64,000 nucleotides of DNA, from NCBI GenBank assembly GCA_963837445.1, contig CAWINK010000016.1:186001-250000 (forward strand), given 5' to 3'. Each line of letters opens with the position of its first letter. Position 1 is the stretch's first letter. A model generated the notes under the pieces. That model was not told the DNA's origin and made no database searches. It saw only the letters and a list, made by a program, of their open reading frames with translations. The position numbers and the translations under genes were made by a program. Shown here piece after piece: positions 7,786 through 19,822 of this stretch. Origin of the DNA: JACVRW01 sp963837445 (GTDB lineage: Bacteria; Actinomycetota; Thermoleophilia; Solirubrobacterales; Thermoleophilaceae).

Positions 7786-9152
7786 AGCGGCTCGAAGCGC
7801 GCCGTGAAGTGCCGCAGCGCGGCCGGCTCCTCGACGATCCGCAGGCCGCGCAGCTCGGGCGCGCGCTTCGCGACGTATTCGCAGACCTCGATCACGTAGT
7901 CCACGTGCGACTGCGTGTAGGTGCGGCGCGGGATCGCCAGCCGCACGAGGTCCATGGGCGCGGGCTGCTCTGAGCCGTCGGGCTGGCGTCCGAACATCAC
8001 CGTGCCGATCTCGCAGCCGCGGATGCCGCCCTCCAGGTAAAGAGCGACCGCCAGCGCCTGCCCGGGGTACTCGAGCGCCGGAATGTGGGAGAGGAACGCG
8101 CGGGCGTCGATGTAGATCGCGTGACCGCCCGGCGGCTGCACCACCGGGATGCCGGCCTTGTCGAGCGCATCGCCCAGGTAGGCGGTCGAGGTGATTCGAT
8201 AGCGCAGGTAGTCCTCGTCCACCGCCTCGCGCAGGCCCTGGGCGATCGCGTCCATGTCGCGTCCGGTCATGCCGCCGTAGGTGGGGAACCCCTCGGTGAG
8301 GATGAGGAGGGTGCGGCACTGCTCGGCGAGCGCGTCGTCGTTCACGGCGAGCCAGCCGCCGATGTTGGCCAGCGGGTCCTTCTTGGCGGACATCGTCATG
8401 CCGTCGGCCAGCGCCGCGGCCTCGCGGACGATGTCCGGGACGGACGTGTCCGAGTACCCGTCCTCGCGCAGCTTCACGAACCAGGCGTTCTCGGCGAAGC
8501 GGCAGGCGTCGAGGAACAGCGGCACCTCGGCCGCGTCGCAGGCCTCGCGCACGGCGCGCAGGTTCGCCATCGAGACGGGCTGCCCGCCGCCGGAGTTGTT
8601 CGTGAGCGTCATGAACACCACCGGCACGTCCCGCTCGGCGAGCACGCGCCGCAGCGCCTCCACGTCCATATCGCCCTTGAAGGGATGGCGCGAGGAGGGC
8701 ACGAGCGCCTCGGGAACCGGCAGGTCGAGCGCCTCAGCACCGGTGAACTCCACGTTCGCGCGCGTGGTGTCGAAGTGGGTGTTGTTCGGGATCGTCTTGC
8801 CGGGACCGCCGAGCGTGCTGAACAGGATCTTCTCGGCCGCCCGTCCCTGGTGCGTCGGGATCACGTGCTCGAAGGGAAAGAGCTCCTGTACGGCGTCCCG
8901 GAAGCGGAACCAGGAGGCTGAACCGGCGTAGCTCTCGTCACCGCGCTGGAGGCCCGCCCACTGCTCCGAGGACATCGCACCGGTGCCCGAGTCCGTGAGC
9001 AGGTCCACCAACACGAGCGGCCCCGGCACGTTGAACAGGTTGTACCCCGCGCGCTCGAGCTCCTGCTGGCGCTCCTCGCGCGTTGTCATCCTTACCGGCT
9101 CCACCGAATGGATCCGGAACGGCTCGATGATCGTTACCCACTGGTTGTCCAC
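7782..9152 (-). CDS. tnaA: Tryptophanase (tryptophan indole-lyase)
   Basis: A 456-residue PLP beta-eliminating lyase starting at GTG 9152. It contains EPFRIHSVEPV at the N-terminus, LLTDSGTGAMS, IPTHQGRAAE, SGGGQPVSMANLRA, the PLP lysine in MSAKKDPLANIGG and EGFPTYGGMTGRDM. Two positions separate tryptophanase from tyrosine phenol-lyase: Asp versus Thr in the [FY]DTT motif, and His versus Phe in LRHFTAR. Here they are FDTTR and LRHFTAR, so tryptophanase is favoured, although some other segments (AGYNLFNVPG) look closer to tyrosine phenol-lyase. The product would be indole, pyruvate and ammonia. The family-conserved EPFR motif supports the early start. It is divergent from metK with only 27 bp between starts. 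Confidence 0.85.
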   Translation of the reverse strand: MDNQWVTIIEPFRIHSVEPVRMTTREERQQELERAGYNLFNVPGPLVLVDLLTDSGTGAMSSEQWAGLQRGDESYAGSASWFRFRDAVQELFPFEHVIPTHQGRAAEKILFSTLGGPGKTIPNNTHFDTTRANVEFTGAEALDLPVPEALVPSSRHPFKGDMDVEALRRVLAERDVPVVFMTLTNNSGGGQPVSMANLRAVREACDAAEVPLFLDACRFAENAWFVKLREDGYSDTSVPDIVREAAALADGMTMSAKKDPLANIGGWLAVNDDALAEQCRTLLILTEGFPTYGGMTGRDMDAIAQGLREAVDEDYLRYRITSTAYLGDALDKAGIPVVQPPGGHAIYIDARAFLSHIPALEYPGQALAVALYLEGGIRGCEIGTVMFGRQPDGSEQPAPMDLVRLAIPRRTYTQSHVDYVIEVCEYVAKRAPELRGLRIVEEPAALRHFTARFEPL

Positions 9153-9163
9153 AGTGCCATGTG

Positions 9164-9169
9164 TACCCT
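9164..9169 (+). promoter_or_regulatory. Candidate -10 element (TACCCT) upstream of metK
   Basis: TACCCT ends 10 nt before the metK ATG at 9180, within the 27-bp gap between the divergent tnaA and metK starts. No S-box or SAM riboswitch fits in so short a gap. Spacing is slightly longer than in the other leaderless-like promoters here. Confidence 0.3.
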
Positions 9170-9179
9170 TCCCGGCCTC

Positions 9180-10435
<1,256 letters not shown>

Positions 10436-10439
<4 letters not shown>

Positions 10440-11545
10440 CCGGCTGAGCTGGCCGGTCTCACCCGGAAGACGTCAACGCTTCCCCGGACGCCCTTGAAGC
10501 GGCGGCTGCCGGCGGCGGACCAGTCGTAGCCGTCACCGGCCGCGTCACGCACCTCCTTGGAGGTCACCACGGTCCCGCGGCGCGCGAAGGCGGTGAGCCG
10601 GGACGCCAGGTTCACGGGGTGCCCGTACCAGTCGCCCGCTCGCGGGAGCCCCTCGCCGCACGCCACACCGCCACGCAGCAGCGGTCCCTCCTCGTTTGAG
10701 CGCTCCACGAGGCCGAGGATGGTGTCGACCACGGGCCCGGGCTCCGGCGCCACCAGCATTGCCGCGTCGCCGATCGTCTTCACGAGCCGCACGGGCGCCT
10801 CGGCCGCTTCCCCGATCGCTCGTTCAAAGCTCCTGACCACTGGGCCGAGGTCCTCCGGGGCCACGTCTTCGCCGAGCTTCGTGAAGCCGACGATGTCCAC
10901 GAAGCCCACCGTGATCGGCTGCGACCCCGCCAGGCGCCCGGTCTGGAGCTCGGCCTGACTGATCACCGCCTCGCGCATCTGCTCGCGGAGGCGCAGGTTG
11001 AGCATGTGCTCGAGCGTCGGCGCGGCCATCGGGCCGAGATTGCGCATGGCCTCCGCGTAGCGCAGACCGAGGTCGCGCTCGGTGTCGCCGGCCTGGAGGA
11101 ACGTCTCGCCGAACACCGAGGTCAGCGAGGCGGCGATCGTCTGCATGGAGCGGCTCATCACGGTGGTGAGCTCGAGGAAGGACTCCGGGTTGATGCCGGC
11201 GTCGAGGAGCACCTTCGCGTTACGCGACAGCTCGACCTCCTCCTCCGTGATCGCACGCTCACCCGGCTCGCGCACCGGCACGCCGAGCGCGCGGGCAGCC
11301 TCGGCGAGGAACTCGACGTCGAGGCCCGTCTCCTCCGCGAGCTCCTCTCGCGTGTAGAGCTTTCCCTCGCCGGCGAGTACGCGCTCCACCGGCAGCAGGG
11401 CGAGCCGGTTCTGGGCGGCCGCCTCGCGCAGCTCCTCGAGGCTGAATCCCTCCTGCTCCAGGCTCTGCAACAGCTCTAGCCGGGCTTGGCGGTCGCTCAC
11501 GCCCTCGAGCATTCCCTCGGCTTCGAAGTCGATCGCCACGCGCAC
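10436..11545 (-). CDS. Class III adenylate/guanylate cyclase with N-terminal autoregulatory domain
   Basis: A 369-residue protein starting at GTG 11545. Residues 1-170 are helical (GVSDRQARLELLQSLEQEGF, LTTVMSRSMQTIAASLTSVF) and resemble the pH-responsive regulatory domain of mycobacterial Rv1264. The catalytic domain follows with FVDIVGFTKLGE (metal Asp), RLVKTIGDAAMLVA (substrate Lys and second metal Asp), GDWYGHPVNLASRL (Asp expected for adenine, with catalytic Asn and Arg). All catalytic residues are present, so it should be an active adenylate cyclase. It is probably cytosolic, with no membrane segment. A GTGCC/GGCAC hairpin lies just upstream of the start. The 3' end overlaps metK. Confidence 0.88.
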
Positions 11546-11625
11546 ATGGTGCCCTAAGAAGGCACGCTCCGTATCCGATGCGCCCGCTCGGCCGCCTGAA
11601 CCAGACCGTCGTCCGGCCCGGCCCG

Positions 11626-11631
11626 TAGCTT
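11626..11631 (+). promoter_or_regulatory. Candidate -10 element (TAGCTT) for leaderless priA
   Basis: TAGCTT ends 7 nt before GTG 11639 with no ribosome-binding site between, matching the leaderless geometry repeated in this window. Confidence 0.45.
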
Positions 11632-11638
11632 CGAGGGC

Positions 11639-13817
11639 GTGATCGCCAAGGTCGAGCCGCTGACCCCTGCGCGCAGCCTGCGCGGGCCGTTCGACTACCG
11701 GTTGGTCGGGGCGCTTGAGGACGTGGGCGTGGGCAGCATGCTGGTGGTGCCGTTCGGGCGTCGTCGCCTCCTGGGCGTGGTCGTGGACGTGGCCGACGAG
11801 AGCGAGCTGCCTCCGGAGCGGCTCGCCGAGCCGATCGCGGCGCTCGAGGCGGACGTGCCGCAGTCGCTCGTGGCGCTCGGGCTCTGGGTGGCGCAGGAGT
11901 ACGTGTCGACTCCGGCGCGCGGGCTTGCACTGGTGCTCCCGCCCGGTACCGGCACGGGCGCCGGGCGGCCCCTGCGCCCGAAGCGCTCGCTGCGCGCCGC
12001 GATCACCCCGGCCGGCGAGGCGGCGTTGTCCGAGGGTGCCCGGATGGGTGCGCGCCAGCGCGGCGCGCTCGAGGCGCTCGCGGCCGCACCGCTGGGCGCC
12101 GCGGCACTCGCGCGGCGCACGGGCTGCTCGCACGCCACGCTGCGCAGCCTGGAGCGGCGCGGGCTGCTGCGGCTCGAGAACGCCGCCGATGCTCTGCGCC
12201 GTCCCCGCGTCGAGCGCGTGGGGGCGCGAACCGGCAGCGTCACGCTCACCGAGGATCAGGCCGCCGCATTCGCGCTGATCGAGTCCCGGCTCGAGCCCGG
12301 GGAGCCCAGCTCGGAGCGCCGCCCGCTGCTCCTGCACGGGGTCACGGGCAGCGGCAAGACCGAGGTGTACCTGCGCTCGGTCGCGGCCGCCCTCGAGCGC
12401 GGCCGCTCGGCCGTGGTGCTCGTCCCGGAGATAGCGCTCACCCCTCAGACCGCGGGTCGCTTCGTCGAGCGATTCGGCGACCGAGTGGCGGTGATGCACT
12501 CGCGGCTCTCGCAGCGCGAGCGCTACGACGAGTGGTGGCGGATGCGGCGAGGCGAGGCACGCGTGTGCGTCGGGCCACGCTCAGCGGTGTTCGCACCGTT
12601 CGACGACCTCGGCCTGATCATCGTCGACGAGGAACACGACGGCTCGTACAAGCAGGAGGGCGATCCGCGCTACGACGCGCGCGCCGTCGCGGAGCGCCGC
12701 GCCGCCGAGGAGGGTGCGCTGCTCGTGGTCGGAAGTGCCACGCCGCGGCCGGAGAGCATGCTGCGCCACGAGCGGATCGTGCTGTCCTCGCGCGTCGACG
12801 GCCGCAGTCTGCCGCCCGTCGAGCTAGTCGGGATGGCGGGCACCGCCGGTCCGCTCCACGAGCGCACCCGCCAGGCGCTGGACGAGGTCCGGCGGCGCGA
12901 GGAGAAGGCGATCGTCCTGCTCAACCGGCGCGGGCTGGTCGAACTTCCTTTCCTGCCGTTCGTGCGCGCGCGTGTGGGAGTGCCCGAACTGCGACGTGAC
13001 GCTCGTGCTCCACCGCGCGCTCGACGAGATGGCCTGTCACCACTGCGGCCACCGCGAGGTTGCGCCCCGGGTCTGCCCCGACTGCGAGTCCGTGTCGGTG
13101 GCGCGCCACGGGGCAGGGACTGAGCAGCTGGAGCGCGAGCTGGAGGAGCTGGCCGCCCCGCTGCCGGTGTTCCGGCTCGACTCCGATGTCGCCGCTGCGG
13201 CGGGCGTGGCAACGGTGCTGCGCCGCTTCGACGAGGCGCCCGCCGGCATCCTCGTCGGCACGCAGATGGTGGCCAAGGGCCACGACTTCCCGGATGTGAC
13301 GCTCGGGGTCGTGCTCGACGCCGATGCCACGCTGCGCTTCCCGGACTTCCGCTCGGAGGAGCGCACCTTCGCGCTCGTGGCACAGCTCGCCGGCCGCAGC
13401 GGGCGCGGCGAGCGCGGGGGACGCGTGATCGTGCAGGCGCTGGATCCATCGGCGGAGTCGCTGCGCTTCGCCGCGCGCCACGACTCCGAGGGCTTCCTGG
13501 AGGCCGAGCTGCGCCGGCGTGAGCTGCTGAGCTACCCGCCCCACGGCCATCTGATCAGGGTGGTGTGCTCGTCGGTCGAGCCCGGACCGGAGCTGGCGGC
13601 GGCTACCGCCATCCGCGAGCTCACCGCGGCGGCGGGCGTGCCCGCGCTCGGACCTGCGCCGCTGTTCCGCAGACAGGGTCGCCACCGGGCGCAGCTCGTG
13701 GTCCGCTCGCTCGAGCGAGCGCCGGCGATCACCGCCGTGCGGGACGCGGTGGAGCGGGTGGCGGCGGAGCGCGCCCACGCCGTCGCGAGCTTCGCGGTCG
13801 ACGTGGATCCGCAGTAG
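11639..13817 (+). CDS. priA: Primosomal protein N' (PriA replication-restart helicase), interrupted by an apparent +1 frameshift
   Basis: The first frame (GTG 11639) carries the 3'BD domain (FDYRLVGAL), Walker A LLHGVTGSGKTEVYLR, ALTPQTAGRF, the DEEH box in IIVDEEHDGSYKQ, GSATPRPES and LLNRRG. It then loses homology. The next frame resumes with WECPNCDVTLVLHR, CHHCGHR, CPDCES, GTQMVAKGHDFPDVTLG and QLAGRSGRGERGG, ending at TAG 13817. Removing one G from GGG at 12932-12934 makes the junction read RRGWSNFLSCRSCARVWECP and restores the first zinc-binding CxxC. Corrected length is about 725 residues, normal for PriA. This is most simply a consensus error. Homologous actinobacterial PriA proteins often lack helicase activity, but here the DEEH box and Walker A look intact. 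Confidence 0.9.
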
Positions 13818-13834
13818 GCCGCGCGACCCCGTGC

Positions 13835-13853
13835 ACGCGGTGTTACACCGCGT
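13835..13853. promoter_or_regulatory. 19-bp perfect palindrome upstream of def (putative operator)
   Basis: ACGCGGTGTTACACCGCGT consists of two 9-bp arms around a single central base. It ends 10 bp before the TAGACT -10 candidate of def and covers the place where a -35 box would lie. The one-base centre makes a DNA-binding dimer site more likely than an RNA hairpin. It could alternatively be a priA terminator, but no T-run follows. Confidence 0.5.
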
Positions 13854-13863
13854 TGTCCCGCGT

Positions 13864-13869
13864 TAGACT
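13864..13869 (+). promoter_or_regulatory. Candidate -10 element (TAGACT) for leaderless def
   Basis: TAGACT ends 8 nt before the def ATG at 13878, and no ribosome-binding site is visible. The palindrome at 13835-13853 sits just upstream. Confidence 0.45.
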
Positions 13870-13877
13870 CGGGCTCC

Positions 13878-14531
13878 ATGGCCGAGGAACGGCAGAGCAC
13901 CGAGGAAGAGCCCGCCGAGGTCGCGGAGTCCGCCGAGGCTGGGCAGCTCGCCGAGGCGCCCGATCCGCCTGAAGAGGACGCGCCGCCGCTCGACCCTGAG
14001 GCCGAGGCGCGACGGGTGGCCGCCATGTCCTTCATCCGCCGGCTCGGCGATCCGATCCTGAAGTCGAGCGCCACGCCCGTCGACCGCTTCGACGATTCCC
14101 TGCGCAGGCAGGTGAATCGCATGGCCGGGATCATGGGCGACGCCTACGGGGTCGGTCTCGCGGCGCCGCAGCTCGGGCTCTCGCAACGGCTGCTCGTGTA
14201 CCGCGTGGGCCCAGACGCTCCCGTGGTGGCGCTCGCCAACCCGGAGATCGAGTGGACGAGCGACGACCAGGAGATCCTCGACGAGGGCTGCCTCTCGATC
14301 CCGGGCATCACCGTGGACGTGGAGCGCCCGGTCTTCGTGCGGGTGCGGGCCCTCGACGAGGAGGGCGAGACCCGCATGGTGGAGGCCTCCGGCCTCGAGG
14401 CCCGTGTGATCCAGCACGAGATGGACCACCTGAACGGCGTCCTGATCCTGGACCGCACCACGCGCGAGGAGCGCAAGCGAGCGCTGCGCGAGCTGCGCGA
14501 CGCGGAGCGGGCGCGGGACCAGGCGGCTTAG
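13878..14531 (+). CDS. def: Peptide deformylase with acidic N-terminal extension
   Basis: A 217-residue metalloenzyme removing the formyl group from nascent proteins. All three family motifs are present: GVGLAAPQLG (motif 1), EGCLSIPG with the metal Cys (motif 2) and QHEMDHLNG with the two metal His and catalytic Glu (motif 3). The catalytic domain starts at about residue 48 (MSFIRRLGDPILKSSA). Before it lies an unusual Glu/Ala/Pro-rich stretch of about 45 residues that looks disordered. A start at the internal ATG (codon 50, 14025) would give a normal-length enzyme. I keep the upstream ATG because it has a well-placed -10 candidate. Confidence 0.93.
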   Translation: MAEERQSTEEEPAEVAESAEAGQLAEAPDPPEEDAPPLDPEAEARRVAAMSFIRRLGDPILKSSATPVDRFDDSLRRQVNRMAGIMGDAYGVGLAAPQLGLSQRLLVYRVGPDAPVVALANPEIEWTSDDQEILDEGCLSIPGITVDVERPVFVRVRALDEEGETRMVEASGLEARVIQHEMDHLNGVLILDRTTREERKRALRELRDAERARDQAA

Positions 14532-14576
14532 AACAGCAGCATCGAGGGGTGGCCACCTGGCAACTCGGACCGCCTT

Positions 14577-16141
14577 TCAGTGCTCCAGGCGCTGAAGTTC
14601 TTCGTATGCGGGCAGGGTGAGGAACTCGATGAATTCCTCATTCAGTGCTACCCGCTCGAACAGTGACCGCGACAGGTCAGGCCTGCCCTCCCTCTCGAAC
14701 CACTCGTCGTCGCCGATCTCCGAGCGGATCTTCTCCAGCTCCGAGTCCTCCAGCTCCCTGACCAGCTCGGGCGTGATCTGGCGGCCGTCGTCGAGTGTTG
14801 CTTCGTGGCGGATCCATTGCCACACCTGGCCGCGGGCGATCTCGGCCGTGGCGGCGTCCTCCATCAGGCCGTAGATCCCGGCCGCGCCGTTGCCGCGCAG
14901 CCACGACGACAGGTACTGGATCCCCACATTCACATTGGAGCGCAGCCCTTCCTCCGTGCGCTCGCCCGGGCTGGAGGCCACGTCCAGGAGGGCATCCCGG
15001 GACGGCTCGACGTCATCACGCTGCTTTTCCACCTGATTGGGCCGATCCCCAAGCACCGCATCGAACGCGTCCATCGCGACAGGTACCGAGTCCGGATGAG
15101 CGACCCAGGTCCCGTCAAAGCCGTCGTTCGCCTCGCGCTCCTTGTCGGCTTTAACGGACTCGAAGGCCCGCTCGTTGGCCTCCTCGTCGGTACGAGAAGG
15201 AATCACGGCCGCCATTCCTCCCATGGCATGCGCCCCGCGGGCGTGGCACGTCTTCACGACCAGGTCGCTGTAGGCCTTCATGAACGGGACGGTCATCGTG
15301 ACCTCGGAGCGGTCCGGCATCACGAACTCCGGCCGGGAGCGGAAGCGCTTGATCATCGAGAAGATGTAGTCCCAGCGGCCGGCGTTGAGGCCGGCGATGT
15401 GGTCGCGGAGCTCGTAGAGGATCGCGTCCATCTCGAACGCGGCCGGGATCGTCTCGATCAGGACCGTGGCCTTGATCGTCCCGCGCCCGAGCCCGAGCGC
15501 CTCCTCGGCGATCACGAACGCGTCGCGCCAGAGCGCCGCCTCGTGGTGCGACTCCAGCTTCGGGATGTAGAAGTACGGGCCCCAGCCGCGCTCGAGCAAT
15601 GCCTCGGAGTTGCGGTGGACGTAGAGCCCGAAGTCCATGAAGGCCCCGGCCACCGGCTGGTCCTCGATCCGAACGTGTGCCTCGGGCAGGTGGAGTCCGC
15701 GGGGACGCACGTGGAGGACCGCGGGGTCGTCGCCGAGCTCGTAGTGCTTGCCGTTTTCGTCGTGCTCGATGCTGTCGTTGATTGCGTCCGTGAGATTCAG
15801 CTGGCCCTCGACCATGTTGCTCCAGGTCGGGGAGTTCGAGTCCTCGAAGTCCGCCATGAACCCGCGTGCACCGGAGTTGAGGGCATTGATGACCATCTTG
15901 CGGCTCGTCGGGCCCGTGATCTCTACGCGGCGGTCCTGCAGGGCGCCGGGCACAGGAGCCACCTGGAAGTCCTCGGGTGCCGTCACGAAGTCGAGCGTCT
16001 CGCCGGCGTCCAGTCGCCGCTGGAGCTCCTGGCGGGCGTCCAGCAACTTGCGCCGGCGACCGTCCAGTTCCTCGTGGAGCCGACCCACCAGGGCGAGGGC
16101 TTCGTCGGTGAGTACTTCTTGGCGCGGCGCGTGGATGTTCA

Positions 16142-16142
<1 letters not shown>
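14577..16142 (-). CDS. aceB: Malate synthase A
   Basis: A 521-residue enzyme condensing glyoxylate and acetyl-CoA to malate. Visible family segments are GPTSRKMVINALNSGARGFMADFEDSNSPTW, RPRGLHLPEAHV, VLIETIPAAFEMDAILYELRDHIAGLNAGRWDYIFS, MTVPFMKAYSDLVVKTCHARGAHAMGGMAA and NVNVGIQYLSSWLRGNGAAGIYGLMEDAATAEI. The length fits isoform A. The ATG overlaps the ettA stop, giving an ettA-aceB pair on the minus strand. No isocitrate lyase is in the window. The glcDEF glycolate oxidase genes 5-9 kb away would supply glyoxylate. Confidence 0.95.
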
Positions 16143-17797
<1,655 letters not shown>

Positions 17798-17806
17798 GAG
17801 CGGTCG

Positions 17807-17816
17807 AGGATAGAGT
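17807..17816. promoter_or_regulatory. Overlapping divergent -10 elements (TATCCT minus strand, TAGAGT plus strand) for ettA and gshA
   Basis: Within the 25-bp gap between the two divergent starts, AGGATAGAGT reads TAGAGT on plus (17811-17816, 6 nt before GTG 17823) and TATCCT on minus (17812-17807, 9 nt before ATG 17797). The two share the central TA. Both spacings fit leaderless transcripts from one symmetric, bidirectional promoter. TTGACA at 17791-17796 is only 14 bp from TAGAGT and is unlikely to be its -35. Confidence 0.5.
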
Positions 17817-17822
17817 CACGCC

Positions 17823-19301
17823 GTGGGACAGGAGGTCTCTGCCGCGGTCTACTCCCGTGAGGACCGTCAGCGCTACCGGCAAAAGGTGCGCACGTGCCTC
17901 GACGTGTTCGCGCGCATGCTCAGCGAGGCGCGCTTCGACGCCGACCGGCGCTCATTCGGGCTCGAGATCGAGCTCAACCTGACGGACGACGCGGGCGACC
18001 CGGCAATGGTCAATGCCCGCGCGCTGGAGGCGATCGCGGACGCTGACTTCCAGACCGAGATCGGTCAGTTCAACGTCGAGATCAACGTGCCGCCGGGCCT
18101 GCTCGAGGGCAACGTCTTCACCGAGCTCGAGGACGCGATCCGGCTGAGCCTCAACCGCGCTGAGGAGCGAGCACGGACCGTGGGCGCTCACATGATGATC
18201 ATCGGCATCCTGCCGACCGTCGCGGAGCGGCACATGACGGCCGAGGTGTTCAGCGAAGGACACCGCTACAGCCTTCTGAACGAGCAGATCTTCGCCGCTC
18301 GCGGCGAGGACCTCGAGATCTCGATCACGGGTGTGGAGCGCGTCGCCACCTTCGTGGACACGATTGCGCCCGAGGCCGCCTGCACGAGCGTCCAGCTCCA
18401 CCAGCAGGTCGAGCCCGAGGGCTTCGCGAGCCACTGGAACGCGGCCCAGGCGATCGCCGGGGCGCAGGTTGCCGTGGCGGCCAACTCCCCGTTCTTCTTC
18501 GGCAGGGAGCTGTGGCGCGAGACGCGCATAGCGCTCTTCGAGCAGGCCACCGACACCCGACCCGAGGAACTGAAGGCGCAGGGCGTGCGCCCCCGGGTCT
18601 GGTTTGGCGAGCGCTGGATCAACTCGATCTTCGACCTGTTCGAAGAGAATGTGCGCTTCTTCCCGGCGCTGCTGCCGGTCTGCGACGACGAGGACCCTGT
18701 GGAGGTGCTCGAGCGCGGCGGCATCCCGCAGCTGCCGGAGCTTCGCCTCCACAACGGCACGATCTACCGCTGGAACCGGCCGATCTACGACACCGCGCGC
18801 GACCGGCCGCACCTGCGCGTGGAGAACCGGCTCCTGCCCGCGGGCCCGACTGTGGTCGACACCTGCGCGAACGCCGCCTTCTACTACGGGCTCGTGCGCA
18901 CACTGGTGGCGGAGGAGCGGCCACTCTGGTCGCAGATGTCGTTTTCGGCCGCCGAGGAGAACTTCCACACGGGCGCGCGCGACGGGATCGAGGCGCGCGT
19001 CTACTGGCCGGGCGTCGGGGAGGTGCCGGTGGCCGAGCTCGTGCTGCGTCGCCTCCTGCCGGCCGCGCACGAGGGACTCGAGGACGCCGGCGTCGACGCG
19101 GCCGACCGCGACCGCCTGCTGGGAATCATCGAGCGTCGCTGCGTGACAATGCAGAACGGCGCCGCCTGGCAGGCGGCCAGCTTCCACCGCCTCTACGAGG
19201 ACCGGAAGCTGGACCGTGCCGAGGCGCTGCGCCGGATGACCGTGCTGTACCGCGAGCACATGCACGCGAACGAGCCCGTGCACGAGTGGCCATTGCCCTA
19301 G
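17823..19301 (+). CDS. Glutamate-cysteine ligase family 2 protein
   Basis: A 492-residue member of the GCS2 family. Recognisable segments are FGLEIELNLTDDAGDPAMVNARAL (glutamate/ATP site), TEIGQFNVEINVPPGLLEGN, TSVQLHQQVEPEGFASHWNAAQAIAGAQVAVAANSP and HLRVENRLLPAGPTVVDTCANAAFYYGL. The family forms gamma-glutamyl bonds. In actinobacteria, members work in ergothioneine synthesis (EgtA) or remain unassigned, because mycothiol replaces glutathione. The usual EgtB/C/D partners are absent here, so the true substrate is open. The GTG start has a TANNNT element 6 nt upstream. The stop overlaps the convergent methyltransferase. Confidence 0.8.
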   Translation: MGQEVSAAVYSREDRQRYRQKVRTCLDVFARMLSEARFDADRRSFGLEIELNLTDDAGDPAMVNARALEAIADADFQTEIGQFNVEINVPPGLLEGNVFTELEDAIRLSLNRAEERARTVGAHMMIIGILPTVAERHMTAEVFSEGHRYSLLNEQIFAARGEDLEISITGVERVATFVDTIAPEAACTSVQLHQQVEPEGFASHWNAAQAIAGAQVAVAANSPFFFGRELWRETRIALFEQATDTRPEELKAQGVRPRVWFGERWINSIFDLFEENVRFFPALLPVCDDEDPVEVLERGGIPQLPELRLHNGTIYRWNRPIYDTARDRPHLRVENRLLPAGPTVVDTCANAAFYYGLVRTLVAEERPLWSQMSFSAAEENFHTGARDGIEARVYWPGVGEVPVAELVLRRLLPAAHEGLEDAGVDAADRDRLLGIIERRCVTMQNGAAWQAASFHRLYEDRKLDRAEALRRMTVLYREHMHANEPVHEWPLP

Positions 19302-19822
19302 GGCAGCCCGATCGCGCAGGCCGCGGGGACCGGGCGCAGGTCCTCGACCAGCACCCTGTCGACGGAGAATCCGCCCTCGCGTAGCCGGTCGGCCAGCTCA
19401 TTCCCGAGGTCCCGGACTCGCCCCGGCGCGGAGTGGCGCGCGTCCCAGAAGAGGTAGACGGCCCCATCGCGGGCGAGGTGCTCGCGGACGGCGCCGAGCG
19501 CCGCCTCCGGCCGCTGCCAGAAGGGAGCGACGTTGAAGGCGAAGACCTTGTCGAAGCGCCGATCGCCGAGGTCCGCGTCCTCCAGCGCGACGGCCTCGAG
19601 CACAGCCCTGCCCGCGTCGACCTGCTCGCGGTTGCGCCGCGTGGCCAGCTCGATCATCTTGGGCGAGCGGTCGATCGCGGTGATCGTTCCCGTCGTCAGC
19701 CTCTCGCAGACCAGGGAGACCGCGACGCCGTGGCCGCAGCCGACCTCGAGCAGGCGGTCGGCCGGGCGGACCTCCAGAGTGTCGACCGCCCAGACGAACC
19801 GCTCCGATGCCTTGCCCGCCAT
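19298..19822 (-). CDS. Class I SAM-dependent methyltransferase
   Basis: A 174-residue protein with the SAM-binding motif LLEVGCGHGVAVSLVCERL near residue 24, acidic motif II in ITAIDRSPKMIELA, and FDKVFAFNVAPFWQRPE as motif III/IV. This is a minimal Rossmann methyltransferase without an added substrate domain, so the substrate cannot be told. It begins at ATG 19822. The 126 bp upstream (to the stop of the next minus-strand gene) show no clear promoter and nothing else I can recognise. Confidence 0.82.
   Translation of the reverse strand: MAGKASERFVWAVDTLEVRPADRLLEVGCGHGVAVSLVCERLTTGTITAIDRSPKMIELATRRNREQVDAGRAVLEAVALEDADLGDRRFDKVFAFNVAPFWQRPEAALGAVREHLARDGAVYLFWDARHSAPGRVRDLGNELADRLREGGFSVDRVLVEDLRPVPAACAIGLP

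Noticed and set aside
6250..8319. 689-residue minus-strand open frame antisense to cmk and der
   Set aside because: Low-complexity Arg/Ala/His-rich translation with no motifs, lying over two firmly identified genes on the other strand; a high-GC shadow frame.
9153..9179. SAM riboswitch before metK
   Set aside because: The space between the divergent starts is 27 bp, too short for any known SAM riboswitch.
14547..14558. GGTGGCCACC palindrome between convergent def and aceB
   Set aside because: Ten bases without a loop, expected by chance in GC-rich DNA and with no promoter nearby.
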